Assembly: GCF_001613065.1 (NCBI RefSeq)
Contig: NZ_BDBQ01000058.1
Location: 29,590-93,589, forward strand
Source of the DNA: Nocardia miyunensis NBRC 108239
GTDB taxonomy: Bacteria; Actinomycetota; Actinomycetes; Mycobacteriales; Mycobacteriaceae
Direction of reading: 5' to 3'
DNA: 64,000 nucleotides
Both the position numbers and the translations under genes were made by a program. Positions within the stretch are counted from its first letter, which is position 1, and each line of letters begins with the position of its first letter. Positions 34,473-44,400 of the stretch are shown piece after piece. The notes beneath the pieces were generated by a model. The model searched no databases. It saw nothing but the letters and a program-made list of their open reading frames with translations, and was not told where the DNA came from.

Positions 34473-36861
34473 GCCATCGGCCGCACGCCGCGGCCGCCAC
34501 GCCTGCCAGGAGCAGCAGCGCCCAGGCCAGATGTGCGACGATCGCGATGGATCGGTGCGGGCCAGGGGATTTCGCCGGTACGTCGCGTGGATGCGGCACC
34601 CGGTACAGACTCAGATCGCGGTCGGAGTACACGGCGGTCAACCGGTCCAGAGTCGCTCTCGAATCACCGAGCGGCCCGGGTGAGGTGTGCTCCACCAGAA
34701 TCCATCCGACTCCGTGCGCCGCGAGCTCGGTCGGCGTCGCGCCGCCGAGCAACAACCGTTCCACTACTCGCGCCCGCGTACCCTCTCCTGCGACGTTGCC
34801 GCCCCGCACCGGCAGCTCGCCGGTCTGCAGCACGTCCCGCGGCAGCATCCGCGGTGCCGGATCGAGTACGGGAACCCTTCCGCTGTAAGGGAATTCGCGG
34901 AACATACCGCCGGGCAGCACCGCGACGTCCCCCGGCTCGTCCATCCGTTCGGCGACCTCGTGCCACCCGGCGGGATACCGCACCGCCCGCATCGCACCGC
35001 CCGCACCCCACGCCAGATCCGGCAGCGCTGCGATCAACAACGCAATGAACAGCGCCGCAACGAGACCGATCCCGCCGCTACCGGCTCTCGCCGCTTCGAG
35101 TCCCTCGGTGCCGTCTGCCGATTCGGGGGCGGGTGCCGAGCCGGGGCCTGCTGCCGGACCGGAATCCGCTGGCGCGCTGAGGTTTTGTGATGCGTCAGGG
35201 CCGGGAGCGTTCGTCGCGATCGGCTCGATGGCGTCGGAACGATCGGTGCCGGTGTGGTGATCGGGAGTACTCGGCTCTGTCCGTGCCGATCGGATCCTGG
35301 CGGCGATTGCGTGGCAGCCCGCGGCGGCGCACAGCGCGAAGGCGGGCATGGCGAGAGCCACGTATTTCTGTGTGTCGCGGAGTAGTCCGAAGCCGGGGAT
35401 CCGGGTGACGAGGAATTGCCCGGCGTCCAACCCCCAGCCGGTCGCGCCGAGGGCCGGAAGGAGGATCGCCGCGGCCGCGAGGATCAGCAGCGCCCGCCGG
35501 GCATATCGTGTGGCGGCAGCGCCGGGTGCTGCGACGCGGCGGATCCCACCCGCCACGACGAGAAGCAGCGCCACGGTCCCCGCCAGCGCGAACAACGTTG
35601 TGCGCGAGCCGGGTACGGCCTGCGAATTCCAGATTCCGCCGAGCCCGGCCAGACTGCCGATCGTGCCGAGTCCCGGTTCGGCACGCGCCGCGAACGCCGT
35701 GATCCCCGCCGGATCCGAAGGCTCGGCCCCGGTCCCCGACAGCACGGTCGCCACCAGCCACGGCGCCGAGGCGACACACCACAACCCCAGCGCCCCAACC
35801 AGATTCCGCCGCCCGACCACCACCAACGCCACACACCCCGCCAGCAGCGCCCCGGTCGGCGTCAACCCCGCCGCCGCCAGGCAGCCCCCCAAGATCAACC
35901 AAGCCCGAACCTTCCGGCCACGCGCGCTCCCCCCGTCGCCCGTGTCGGTCCGATCGCCCGTGTCGGTCCGGTTACGCTCGGTGGCCTGGTCGTGCTCAGC
36001 CGTTCTGCCGGATGTGCCTGCTCCGCCACGCGCGCTCCCTCCGTCGCCCGCGCCCCTCCGATCGCACGTGTCGGTCCGATCGCCCGTGTCGGTCCGGTTA
36101 CGCTCGGCGGCCTGGTCGTGCTCAGCCGTTCTGCTGGATGTGCTTGCTCCGCTGTGCCCGTTCGCCTCGTCGTCCCTGCTCGGCCCGACGTGCTCGCCCA
36201 TCTGGTCGTGTTCGCTCGCCCCGTCGTGCGTGCTTGTCTTGTCGTGCCCGTTCGCCTCGTCTTCGCTCGTCTCATCGAGCATGTCCGCTGGACGAGCCGC
36301 GTTCGCTCTGTCGTGCGCGTTCGCTTCGCCGGGTGCGCTCTTGCCGGCCGCGTCCATCCGGTCCGGTTGTATTGCCGCCGTGGATATTTCACTTGCGCCG
36401 AACCGAATTCTCAGGGCCGCCAGTATCGTCCACGGCAGGGCGGCGTATCCGGCCAGCAGGCTCCAATGTCCCTGGAGCAGGCGTTCGGCCACGTAGGGGT
36501 TCCAGACGGCGATGGTTGCGGCCACCAGTTGCGGGCCGACCGTGACGTCGAGCAGTCGGCGGGACAGCGCGGCCGCGCCCCATCCGGCGGCCCACAGCGC
36601 GGCGACCAGGATCGCCTTCACGACGATTCCGCCGTCCACGACCGAGGAGAGCGTCGCGAGCAACCAGTCCTGCGGCACGGCCCGCGGCGCGGCGTCACCC
36701 AGACCCAGGGCCGCGTCGGTCGGATAGGACCGCGGCGTGCTCACCCCGTCCCGCAACAGCAGATAACCCGGCCCGAGCAGCGGCCCCACCACCACCAACG
36801 CCAACACCAGGCTGTACCCGGCAGGCCAGATCCGGCCCCGCCGCACCTCGCGCCCAGTCAC
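34432..36861 (-). CDS. Multi-pass membrane protein (Rv0226c-like) with repeat insert
   Basis: The 809-residue protein has a GT-C-like set of about 12 membrane helices, starting with YSLVLALVVVGPLLGPGYLL (16-35), and a C-terminal extracytoplasmic part with ERMDEPGDVAVLPGGMFREF. This fits M. tuberculosis Rv0226c, which is about 576 residues. The extra length is mainly a hydrophilic insert at residues 155-317 that breaks the helix array and contains a duplicated block (AEHDQ, ERNRTDTGDRTDT). A second disordered loop rich in Pro/Ala/Asp lies near 490-550. The GTG at 36861 fits the first helix; the much longer open frame upstream is not coding. A polyprenyl-linked glycan role is inferred from neighbours. 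Confidence 0.72.
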   Translation of the reverse strand: MTGREVRRGRIWPAGYSLVLALVVVGPLLGPGYLLLRDGVSTPRSYPTDAALGLGDAAPRAVPQDWLLATLSSVVDGGIVVKAILVAALWAAGWGAAALSRRLLDVTVGPQLVAATIAVWNPYVAERLLQGHWSLLAGYAALPWTILAALRIRFGASEISTAAIQPDRMDAAGKSAPGEANAHDRANAARPADMLDETSEDEANGHDKTSTHDGASEHDQMGEHVGPSRDDEANGHSGASTSSRTAEHDQAAERNRTDTGDRTDTCDRRGAGDGGSARGGAGTSGRTAEHDQATERNRTDTGDRTDTGDGGSARGRKVRAWLILGGCLAAAGLTPTGALLAGCVALVVVGRRNLVGALGLWCVASAPWLVATVLSGTGAEPSDPAGITAFAARAEPGLGTIGSLAGLGGIWNSQAVPGSRTTLFALAGTVALLLVVAGGIRRVAAPGAAATRYARRALLILAAAAILLPALGATGWGLDAGQFLVTRIPGFGLLRDTQKYVALAMPAFALCAAAGCHAIAARIRSARTEPSTPDHHTGTDRSDAIEPIATNAPGPDASQNLSAPADSGPAAGPGSAPAPESADGTEGLEAARAGSGGIGLVAALFIALLIAALPDLAWGAGGAMRAVRYPAGWHEVAERMDEPGDVAVLPGGMFREFPYSGRVPVLDPAPRMLPRDVLQTGELPVRGGNVAGEGTRARVVERLLLGGATPTELAAHGVGWILVEHTSPGPLGDSRATLDRLTAVYSDRDLSLYRVPHPRDVPAKSPGPHRSIAIVAHLAWALLLLAGVAAAACGRWPIRIPGRARRPSR
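35941..36152 (-). repeat. In-gene tandem duplication, ~86 nt spaced by 126
   Basis: The segment at 35941-36026 recurs at 36067-36152 with only three or so base changes. Each copy itself starts with two tandem CGTGTCGGTCCG units. The spacing of 126 bases (42 codons) preserves the frame, so it lengthens the hydrophilic loop of the membrane protein. Confidence 0.85.
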
Positions 36862-37309
36862 GCTGAGCCACCCTACGTCCCCACCCCGCATCCGCCGGAC
36901 CCACCCGCATTCGGCGTCGACTCGGCTCCGGCACCCGCCGAGACCGGTGCGTTCGTTCGCTACAGCATCACGATCGGCCTGAGTCCGTCTCTTCCAGCCG
37001 GAACACCGGGATTCATCCGGATTTCGACGATCACCGCACACCTGGCCGGGGCACATTGCATCCGGGTGTCGCCGGCATCGCTGCTCGCGCCGACGGCAGT
37101 ACCGATCGAGTGCCAGCCGCCCGGGCCGCGAGTGTATCGGCCGGAGTCGTGGCGTCGGGCGATGCGGTCGAGATCCGCGGTCGTGGTACCAGCCCGATCG
37201 GTGCAGGTCTCGGACCTCGGCTGCTGATCCGGCGGCTGAAGTGCGGGCAGCGCCCGGTGACGACGGGCCGCGTCGGCGCGGTGAGTGCGGGAGGTGGCAG
37301 CATGGCGGG
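36862..37309. other. 448-bp divergent intergenic region
   Basis: It lies between the Rv0226c-like gene and the flippase-like gene and carries both promoters. The long frames through it are not supported. No clear hairpin or operator was found. Confidence 0.5.
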
Positions 37310-38803
37310 ATGTCCGCTGCCCGTCGTCTGCCCGCTGTCGCGGATCTGACTCTGGTCACCGCGGGGGCGATGACGGCGAATGTGGCCGGATATCTGCTGC
37401 AGTTGCTGGCCGGGCGGTGGCTGGGGGTCGCGGGGTACGGCGAGTTCGCGAGCCTGCTGGCGGTGCAACTGCTGTGTGCGGTTCCGGCGTTGGCCCTGCA
37501 GAACGTCGTGGCGCGGGAACTGGTGCGCGGGGCGCGGGTGGCGACGGTGCGGGCGCTGGGGTGGTGGTGCGCGGCGGTCGTCGCGGCCGTCGCGGTGGCA
37601 CTGGTGCCGGTGGTGAGTGCGGTGCTGCACGTCGGCGCGATCGCGGCCGCCGGTGCGTTGCTCGCCGCGCCCGCGCAGGTGCTGCTCTCCGGCGAACAGG
37701 GAATTCTGCAGGGGGGCCGCAGGTTTCGCGCCCTGGCGACGATTCTCGGCGGTGCGGGTATCGCGCGGGTCGCCCCGGCCCTGGTCATGCTGGCCGCGGG
37801 CGCGGGCGCTGCCGCCGCACTGTGGGCCGCGGCCCTCGGCCTGTTCGCCGCCGCCGTCGGTGCTCGCTGGTCCGCCGCTCCGGTCGAGGGTTCCGGTGTT
37901 CCCGTTCGTACTGGCCCGGCGAGCGCGAGCGATATGCGGACGGCGTCCGAAGAGGTGTCACAAGACGCCCGGCTGCTCCGGGACGGCTCCGGCCGATCCA
38001 CGTCTAGAGCGAATGTCGGCAGTTCCGACGTTCTGCTGAGAGCACGAAACCGCCTACGCGGTGTCAGCCGTGCGATCGAACCCGTCGGAGCAGACGACCT
38101 GTCCGGTTCGGCCGTATCCAGCGGGCACGCGGCCGCCCCGGCCGATTCCACCGGTGCGCCCGGGAGGCATCTCCGGGGCGGATTGCGGATCCGCGCGGGC
38201 GGTATGGCGGTGCTGCGGGCCGTGCAGGCACAGGCGGCGCTGATGGCGATGTCCTCGGCGGATCTGATCGTGGCGCGGATCGTGCTCGAGCGGGACGACG
38301 CCGGACGGTATGCGCTGGGCGCCATCGCCACGAAGATCGCGTTCTGGTTGCCGCAGGCGGTCGGCGTGGTGCTGTATCCGAGGATGGCGCAACCGCAGTC
38401 CTCGGCCCGCGCGATCCGGGCCGCGCTGGGGGTGCTGCTCGGCGTCGGCGTCGCGGCGGTGGCGGGTGCGGCGGTGCTCGCGCCGCTGGCGCCGCTGTTC
38501 GCCGGACACGACTACGCCCCGATCGAGGGCTGGCTCTGGCTGTTCGCCCTCGACGGCGCACTGCTGGCCCTGCTACAGGGCGCACTGCTGTCGGCGATCG
38601 CGCTGGATCGCACCGCCCCGGCCGCGATCACCTGGGTCGGACTGGCCGTCGAGGTGTGCGCGATCGCGTTGTTCGCGCACACACTGCCCGCATTGATCGG
38701 CACCTCGACCCTGGTCGTGGCGATCGTCGCCGCGGTGATGATCGTCGTCGTGCTGCGGGCCGCAGCGCGCGATCACGATGTGCCGGTTCACCATTCGGTC
38801 TGA
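37310..38803 (+). CDS. Polysaccharide/lipid flippase-like membrane protein
   Basis: The 497-residue protein has about 12 membrane helices in two blocks and resembles the Wzx/MurJ-type polysaccharide transport superfamily, with ANVAGYLLQLLAGRWLGVAGYGEFA (about 23-47), the classical N-terminal helix pair, and GRYALGAIATKIAFWLPQAV in the second half. A hydrophilic Ser/Arg/Asp-rich insert of about 100 residues (190-290) divides the blocks. It could flip a lipid-linked glycan made by the neighbouring glycosyltransferase. The gene is not in the corresponding M. tuberculosis order as I recall it, so it may be an insertion here or a loss there. The ATG at 37310 matches the first helix. Confidence 0.7.
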   Translation: MSAARRLPAVADLTLVTAGAMTANVAGYLLQLLAGRWLGVAGYGEFASLLAVQLLCAVPALALQNVVARELVRGARVATVRALGWWCAAVVAAVAVALVPVVSAVLHVGAIAAAGALLAAPAQVLLSGEQGILQGGRRFRALATILGGAGIARVAPALVMLAAGAGAAAALWAAALGLFAAAVGARWSAAPVEGSGVPVRTGPASASDMRTASEEVSQDARLLRDGSGRSTSRANVGSSDVLLRARNRLRGVSRAIEPVGADDLSGSAVSSGHAAAPADSTGAPGRHLRGGLRIRAGGMAVLRAVQAQAALMAMSSADLIVARIVLERDDAGRYALGAIATKIAFWLPQAVGVVLYPRMAQPQSSARAIRAALGVLLGVGVAAVAGAAVLAPLAPLFAGHDYAPIEGWLWLFALDGALLALLQGALLSAIALDRTAPAAITWVGLAVEVCAIALFAHTLPALIGTSTLVVAIVAAVMIVVVLRAAARDHDVPVHHSV

Positions 38804-38950
38804 TCAGCATCGGCCGGGCTCCTGCCCGCAATGTCCCGCCCAGGCGGCTCGGCACGACGAAGAACGCCGATGGCTCCCGCGCTGATCGGCACCTCGCGGA
38901 CACGCGACTGAGCGGCACGGGGAACCGCGCGCAATCATCGCACAACGAAA

Positions 38951-38987
38951 CGCCTGTGGCTCCCCGCATTACGGGGAGCCACAGGCG
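38951..38987. terminator. Bidirectional terminator hairpin
   Basis: A perfect 16-bp stem, CGCCTGTGGCTCCCCG with CGGGGAGCCACAGGCG, encloses the loop CATTA. AT-rich bases follow on both sides (AATTATATT on plus, TTTCGTT on minus). It stands between the converging flippase and DUF3068 genes. Confidence 0.85.
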
Positions 38988-39010
38988 AATTATATTGCCC
39001 TACCGGGGTT

Positions 39011-40165
39011 TCAGTCTCTCCGCGGCAGTTTGATCTGCGTCGTCGGCTGATCGGTGAGATTCACACCGAATCCCGTACGCGGCTCCGGATTCTCACCGCC
39101 CTTGGGATTCTTCGGCCGCACCAGGCGTCCGGGCTTCGCATCCCCGTTGCCGCGCAGGCCGAACACCAGGCCGATGATCAGCACGATCACGCCCACGACG
39201 CCCAGGATGATCGGCAGCGTCCGCCCGTACAGCGAGAGCTTGTCCATGTTGTCCTTGGCGATCGCGATCTGCGAGTTCACCGTGTTGTCGTCGAACACCA
39301 GCGTCGACTCGAGCGCGGTGACGTCCGGCTTGTCGGCGCTGCGCGCGTAGTACATGTGGATCTGCTCGGAACCCTTGATGATGGTGCCGGTCTCGGGCTC
39401 CACCCACAGGTCGCGGGTGTTGGTGTAGTAGCGATCCATCGTGACGGAGGTGTTGCCGCCGGGGATGCCCCACTTGGAGGCGGGCAGGCTCACCTGGTTG
39501 CTGGTGGTGCTGACCACCTTCGACAGATCGGTCGCCGGGATCTTCTGCTGGAAGTGGTAGACCTTCAGGTCGTTGACCTCGGTCTGCTCGACGAAGTTCA
39601 TATCGAACGATTTGCGCGCGTTGATGTCGAAGTACGGATACGTCTTCTTGTCGGTGCCGATCGGGAACCGGTACTGCAGGCCGTCGTGCTGGACCGGGTC
39701 GGCGATGCTGTTGCCGTTGCTGTCGGTGTTGACCGCGATCGAACCGTTCGGGTCGTCCTCGACCGGCATGCCGGTCTTGCGGTCGATGGTGACCCGGTCG
39801 ATGACCGCGGACAGCAGGCCGGTGTCGCCCTGGGCGTCGATATTGCGCAGGGTCTGACCGGCCTGGATCGTCATCTGCCTCTTGTCCGAGGGATCCTCGA
39901 CGGTCAGATACCGTTGCGAGACGAGCTTGACGTTGGAGTTGACCTTCGCCGCACCGGTACCCGAGGTGAGCGATTTGATGTCCAGGACCTTGCTCGGCGC
40001 GTTCGCATCGCTCGGTGCGATCGTGGTGATTTCCAGGTCGAGGGGAGTTTTGGCCAGCTGGCTGAGGGCATACGTCGGGATCAGCGCGGCCGCGACGATC
40101 AACAGCGCGCCCAGACCCACGAGCAGGCAGGCCACCGTCCTTCTGGTACCGGCACTGAGTGCCAT
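39011..40165 (-). CDS. DUF3068 membrane protein (Rv0227c-like)
   Basis: The 384-residue protein has an N-terminal membrane helix (about 9-32, VACLLVGLGALLIVAAALIP), a large extracytoplasmic domain rich in beta structure, and a second helix near 320-340 (LPIILGVVGVIVLIIGLVFG) before a basic cytosolic tail. This is the DUF3068 architecture of M. tuberculosis Rv0227c. From memory, a member of this family in the same locus is reported as needed for lipomannan maturation and lipoarabinomannan synthesis in corynebacteria and mycobacteria. The biochemical activity is unknown. It ends at a bidirectional terminator and is divergent from the acyltransferase gene. Confidence 0.88.
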   Translation of the reverse strand: MALSAGTRRTVACLLVGLGALLIVAAALIPTYALSQLAKTPLDLEITTIAPSDANAPSKVLDIKSLTSGTGAAKVNSNVKLVSQRYLTVEDPSDKRQMTIQAGQTLRNIDAQGDTGLLSAVIDRVTIDRKTGMPVEDDPNGSIAVNTDSNGNSIADPVQHDGLQYRFPIGTDKKTYPYFDINARKSFDMNFVEQTEVNDLKVYHFQQKIPATDLSKVVSTTSNQVSLPASKWGIPGGNTSVTMDRYYTNTRDLWVEPETGTIIKGSEQIHMYYARSADKPDVTALESTLVFDDNTVNSQIAIAKDNMDKLSLYGRTLPIILGVVGVIVLIIGLVFGLRGNGDAKPGRLVRPKNPKGGENPEPRTGFGVNLTDQPTTQIKLPRRD

Positions 40166-40330
40166 GAAAACTCTCCTCGTCGTCGTACCAAGCAGTTCCG
40201 AGTAACGCTGCGGTCACGGCGTCGCACTCGTGAGCCCCGACACTAACAGTCCGCCCCCCTTCAGCGCCGATCCGAGGCCGGAAACATCCCGAATCCCGGT
40301 GCGAAAACGCACGCGGCAGACTGGAGCCCG

Positions 40331-41482
40331 ATGACCACGACCACTACCACGCTCGGCACATCGGCCGCGCCCCGGCCCCCGGCGGCGCGCGGTTTCGTGC
40401 CCGCGCTCGAGGGAATGCGCGGGCTGGCCGCGCTGGGCGTGGTGCTGACCCATGTCGCCTTTCAGACCGGTGCGTCCGGAATTCCCCTGCTGGGCCGGGT
40501 GTTCGAGCGATTCGACATGGCGGTGGCGGTGTTCTTCGGGCTGTCCGGCTTTCTGTTGTGGCGTCCGCATGCCGCCGCGGCCCGCGGCCTGGGTACCGCG
40601 CCGTCCGCGGGGCGTTATCTACTGCACCGGGCCGCGCGCATCCTGCCCGCCTATTGGGTGGTGGTGTGCGCGGTGCTGATTCTGCTGCCCACGGCGGCGG
40701 ACTCGGCGGGACGGCGGGTGTGGCTGGCGAATCTGGCGTTGATCCAGGTCTTCGTGCCGTTGACGCTGACCGACGGGCTGACCCAGATGTGGAGTCTGTC
40801 GGTGGAGGTGGCCTTCTATCTGGTGCTGCCGCTGCTGGCCTTCGCGGTGGTGTGGTTGCGCGGACGTTCGGCGCGGTGGCGTGCGCCGATCGTGCTCGCG
40901 CTGGGCCTGATCAGCCTCGGCTGGAATCTGCTGCCCGTGCCGACCCCCAACGCGATCCACTCGGACAACTGGCTGCCCGGCTATCTGCCCTGGTTCGCGG
41001 CGGGAATGCTGCTGGCCGAACTGGTCGAGACGCCGGTCGCGCGCCCGTCGCGGTGGCGTCGGATCGCCGCGAACCGCTGGGCCATGTGGTCCCTGGCGGT
41101 GGTCGCCCTGGTGGCATCCTCGACCGATCTGGCCGGACCGGCCGGGCTGGACCGTGGCACGCCGTGGCAGTACGTGGCGAAGATGGCGCTGGGCGCGTTG
41201 ATCGGCTTCGGCCTGCTCGCGCCGCTGATTCTGGGGCAGCACCGGCATCAATGGCTGCGGAGCCGGATGGCCGCGGCGATCGGGCGATGGTCCTACGGCA
41301 TCTTCATCTGGCATCTGGCGGTGTTGAGCGTGGTGTTCCAGATATTCGGCATCATTCCGTTCCACGGGATGTTCCCGCAGGTGCTGGTGCTGACCGTGCT
41401 GTTCACCCTGCCGCTGTCGGCGGCCGGTTACGCGCTGATCGAGGAACCGATACGTCGCTGGGTCCGCCGCCGCGTCGGCTAG
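40331..41482 (+). CDS. tmaT: Acyltransferase-3 family protein, TmaT-like (Rv0228)
   Basis: The 383-residue protein has about ten membrane helices of the acyltransferase-3 (OafA/NolL) family. FVPALEGMRGLAALGVVLTH near the N-terminus carries the conserved Arg and His, and MWSLSVEVAFYLVLPLL and YGIFIWHLAVL are family blocks. By synteny it corresponds to Rv0228/TmaT, reported in corynebacteria to acetylate trehalose monomycolate before MmpL export; the assignment rests on position and family. The ATG at 40331 is followed by a threonine run. Its TAG overlaps the aftD stop in CTAG, so the two genes converge with no spacer. Confidence 0.8.
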   Translation: MTTTTTTLGTSAAPRPPAARGFVPALEGMRGLAALGVVLTHVAFQTGASGIPLLGRVFERFDMAVAVFFGLSGFLLWRPHAAAARGLGTAPSAGRYLLHRAARILPAYWVVVCAVLILLPTAADSAGRRVWLANLALIQVFVPLTLTDGLTQMWSLSVEVAFYLVLPLLAFAVVWLRGRSARWRAPIVLALGLISLGWNLLPVPTPNAIHSDNWLPGYLPWFAAGMLLAELVETPVARPSRWRRIAANRWAMWSLAVVALVASSTDLAGPAGLDRGTPWQYVAKMALGALIGFGLLAPLILGQHRHQWLRSRMAAAIGRWSYGIFIWHLAVLSVVFQIFGIIPFHGMFPQVLVLTVLFTLPLSAAGYALIEEPIRRWVRRRVG

Positions 41483-44400
41483 CCCTTCCGCCGGCCGCCC
41501 ACCGCCGCGACCCCCAGGGCGACAACCGCCGCCAGAGCCGGGAACTGGACCCACAGCGATCCGCCCATATACCCGTCCGGCGACCGCCAGGGCCCGGTGG
41601 ACAGTGCTGTCGCCGACACCATCGTCCCGATCCCGGCGACGCCCACCAGCACCCGCGCCGTGACCCGCGGATACCACCACTGAGCGATGAAACCGATCGC
41701 GGCCAGCACGATCGCGACGGGTCCGGAGATCAGGAACACCGCGATCGTCAGCCCGATCATGGCCGGTATCCGGGCATTCCAGGTGCGCGGCGCCGAATCA
41801 TCCTGCGCTGAAGCAGCTTCCGGCGAACCATCGACGACCGAGCGGTGCACTGATTCGCCTTCGGCGAGAGAGCTTTCGGTCAGATTCGAACCACTCTGTG
41901 TGCCGCTATCGGGGCCTGGGGACGAGGGGCGAGAGGGTTTCCACCAGCGGCGGGGGCGGGGAAGGGCCAGGGCGATGAGGGGAAGAAGCAGCAGCAGACC
42001 GCCGAAGATGGCCAGGCGGTACCAGCGGTCGATGGGGAAGTCGACGGTGATCGGACCCTGGGCGTCGGGCGGGAGCAGCCATGCCTGTTGCCAGCCGTCG
42101 GCGACCACGGGGTTGAGTTCGTTGCCGTCGGCGGTGCGGGCGCGCCAGCCGACGTTGTTGCTCAGGGGCAGGACCAGCAGGCGGGAGCCGGACGGTGCCG
42201 CGATCGGGTGGGGAGTGAGATCTGTTCGGGACAAACGCAATTCGTCGACCGAGAACAGGTCGGTAGGCGCCACGGTGACGTCGACGTGTCCGGGCGGCAG
42301 TGCGACCGTGCCGGATCCGCTGCCCGGGTGATCGTTCGCGGTGTCATCGGCGGCGGTGACAGCGTCGACACCGCACACCGTCGCGGGAACCGGTGCGCTG
42401 GTGAGCAATTGGTGCGCGCTCGCGGTGATCGTGGTGTGCACGATATGTCCCGCCACGGCGACGGTGGGCCCGTGCGCGCAGTCGAGGGTGATCGGGCGAT
42501 CAGCACGCGCGGGCGGCGGATAGTCCGGCCCGAGGACGTTCACCTCGGCGATTCCCGGCGGCTGCTGCTGATCGAAACCCAATGCGGTGCGGTCCAATAC
42601 GGCATTCCAGGTGGCGATGCTCAGTTCGATCCGGTCGGTGACGCGCGGGTGCAGGGAGATCCGGATCGGTCGTCCCACCGGTGCGTCGGGGTCGAGTTCG
42701 CGGGTCTGCGGTCCGTCACCGAGATTCACCGCGACCGAGGTCGGCCGGGCGGGCAGCGCGCCGCCCGGCGGGGTGACCTCGAGGCCGGTCACCAGGGCCG
42801 GCGCGGGCAGTTCGAGGGTCAGGGTCGGCTTGGGGCCCGCGGGATCCCGCACCGTGTCCTGCGGGGCGACCCAGCTGGTACCCGGATCGCCGTCCGTGGC
42901 GGCGAAGGCCGATCCGCGCAGGTCACCGACATCGGCCTTACCTCGGGCGATGGGTCGTTCGTGATCGGTCAGCAGCGCCTCGAGCGCCGGGCCCTGCCGG
43001 GCGCGCACCATCAGCCGGGGGGTGACGTCCATCGGCGACGGGACGTTCAGCGTGCGTTCGAAGGCGCCCGGTTCCTCGGCGGGCAGGGCGAGCCCGTTAC
43101 TGCACCGGACCCGATCGGGTGCGTCGAAACAGCCACTGCGTCCGGGGAATTCCTGTCCCAGACTCCAGCCCTGCACCTGTGTTCCGGCGGGGGCCGGGGG
43201 CAGCACGGTCCGGTGCCGGATCTGGACCGGTACCGGCGCGTTCCGGTTCGAGTAGTCCTCCAGCGAGACCTCGGAGATGCCGAATTGTCCGCCGAGACTT
43301 CCGGTCTCGGTCTCGATCGCGGTGACGGTCATCCATCCGGTCAGGCCGGGTGGAAGTGAAACGGATACGGGCTCACCGGGTTTGGATATTCGAGCCGCGG
43401 TCGTGCCGTGAGCCGTGCGCACCTCGACGAGTCCCACCGGATCGCCCAGTGCGGCCGCACTCGTGGTCACCTGTAGCACCCCGGCCTTGACCGGATGATC
43501 CAGATCCATTCGAAGCCATTGGCCCACAGCGTGTTCGGCGCTGTTGCTCAGCCATGCGGTGGACGGGTCGCCGTCCACGGCCGCGGCGGTGGAACTGCCC
43601 GGGGCCGCACCGCCCAGCTGGGTCGCGTCGGCCGCGGAACTCGAGGCCGTGATCGTCGCCCCCGACCACTGTCCCTCCACCCGAGGCGTTCCCGGAACGG
43701 CGTAGTCGGGCACCAGATTACGGGTGCGCCGTGCGTCGGTCGGCGCGCGCAGGGCCGAATTGTGATTGTCGACGCGGCCGAAATCGGTCTCGCGGTCCAT
43801 CGGGGTATCGGTCAGAGTAGTTGTGTTGCCGGACAATCCGGCCCGCGCCGCATCGGTGGACAGCAGCACCGGTCCATTCGGCACGGAAGTATTGCGCCGC
43901 AACCGCTCGAGCACCTCGGGCCCGCCCTGCACCACCGGCACCGAATTCAGCGGCACCGTGTACGCACCCGGGAACGATGCGGGCGCGCCTCGCCCGCTGC
44001 GGATATCGGCCTGCTCACCCGGATGCGGTGCGCTCACCCGGTATATCTCGATGGCCGGATAGGACGGCCGCAGATCTCCGTCGGACACCAGCCCCTTGCC
44101 GTGCGAGGCGACGATCTCGGCCCCGAACTCGGCCACCTTCGTCAGCCCGGGCGAGCCCTCGATGGCTTCGTGAGCCAGCAGCGGCCGGGTGGAACGCGAC
44201 GTGTCGGGGTCCAAATCGTTGCGCAGCACCAGGATTCCGATGCCCTGCGCGATCAGCGTCGAGGCGAGACCGGCCGAGGGGCGTCCGTCGGCGATCAGCC
44301 GCTGCACCGAATCCATGGCCCGGATCGTGCCCGGCGGGGTGAGCGGGATGGCATCGCGCACCGCCCAGGGCGTTGTGGCCAGCGCCTGCAGCGGTTCGTC

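Noticed and set aside
35941..36152. CRISPR-like spaced repeats
   Set aside because: Only two copies, long and inside a coding frame with multiple-of-three spacing; no cas genes and no regular spacers. It is an in-gene duplication.
36862..38331. Upstream extension of the Rv0226c-like frame
   Set aside because: The extra sequence has no helices or family motifs and runs antisense through the flippase-like gene; the first membrane helix lies just after the GTG at 36861.
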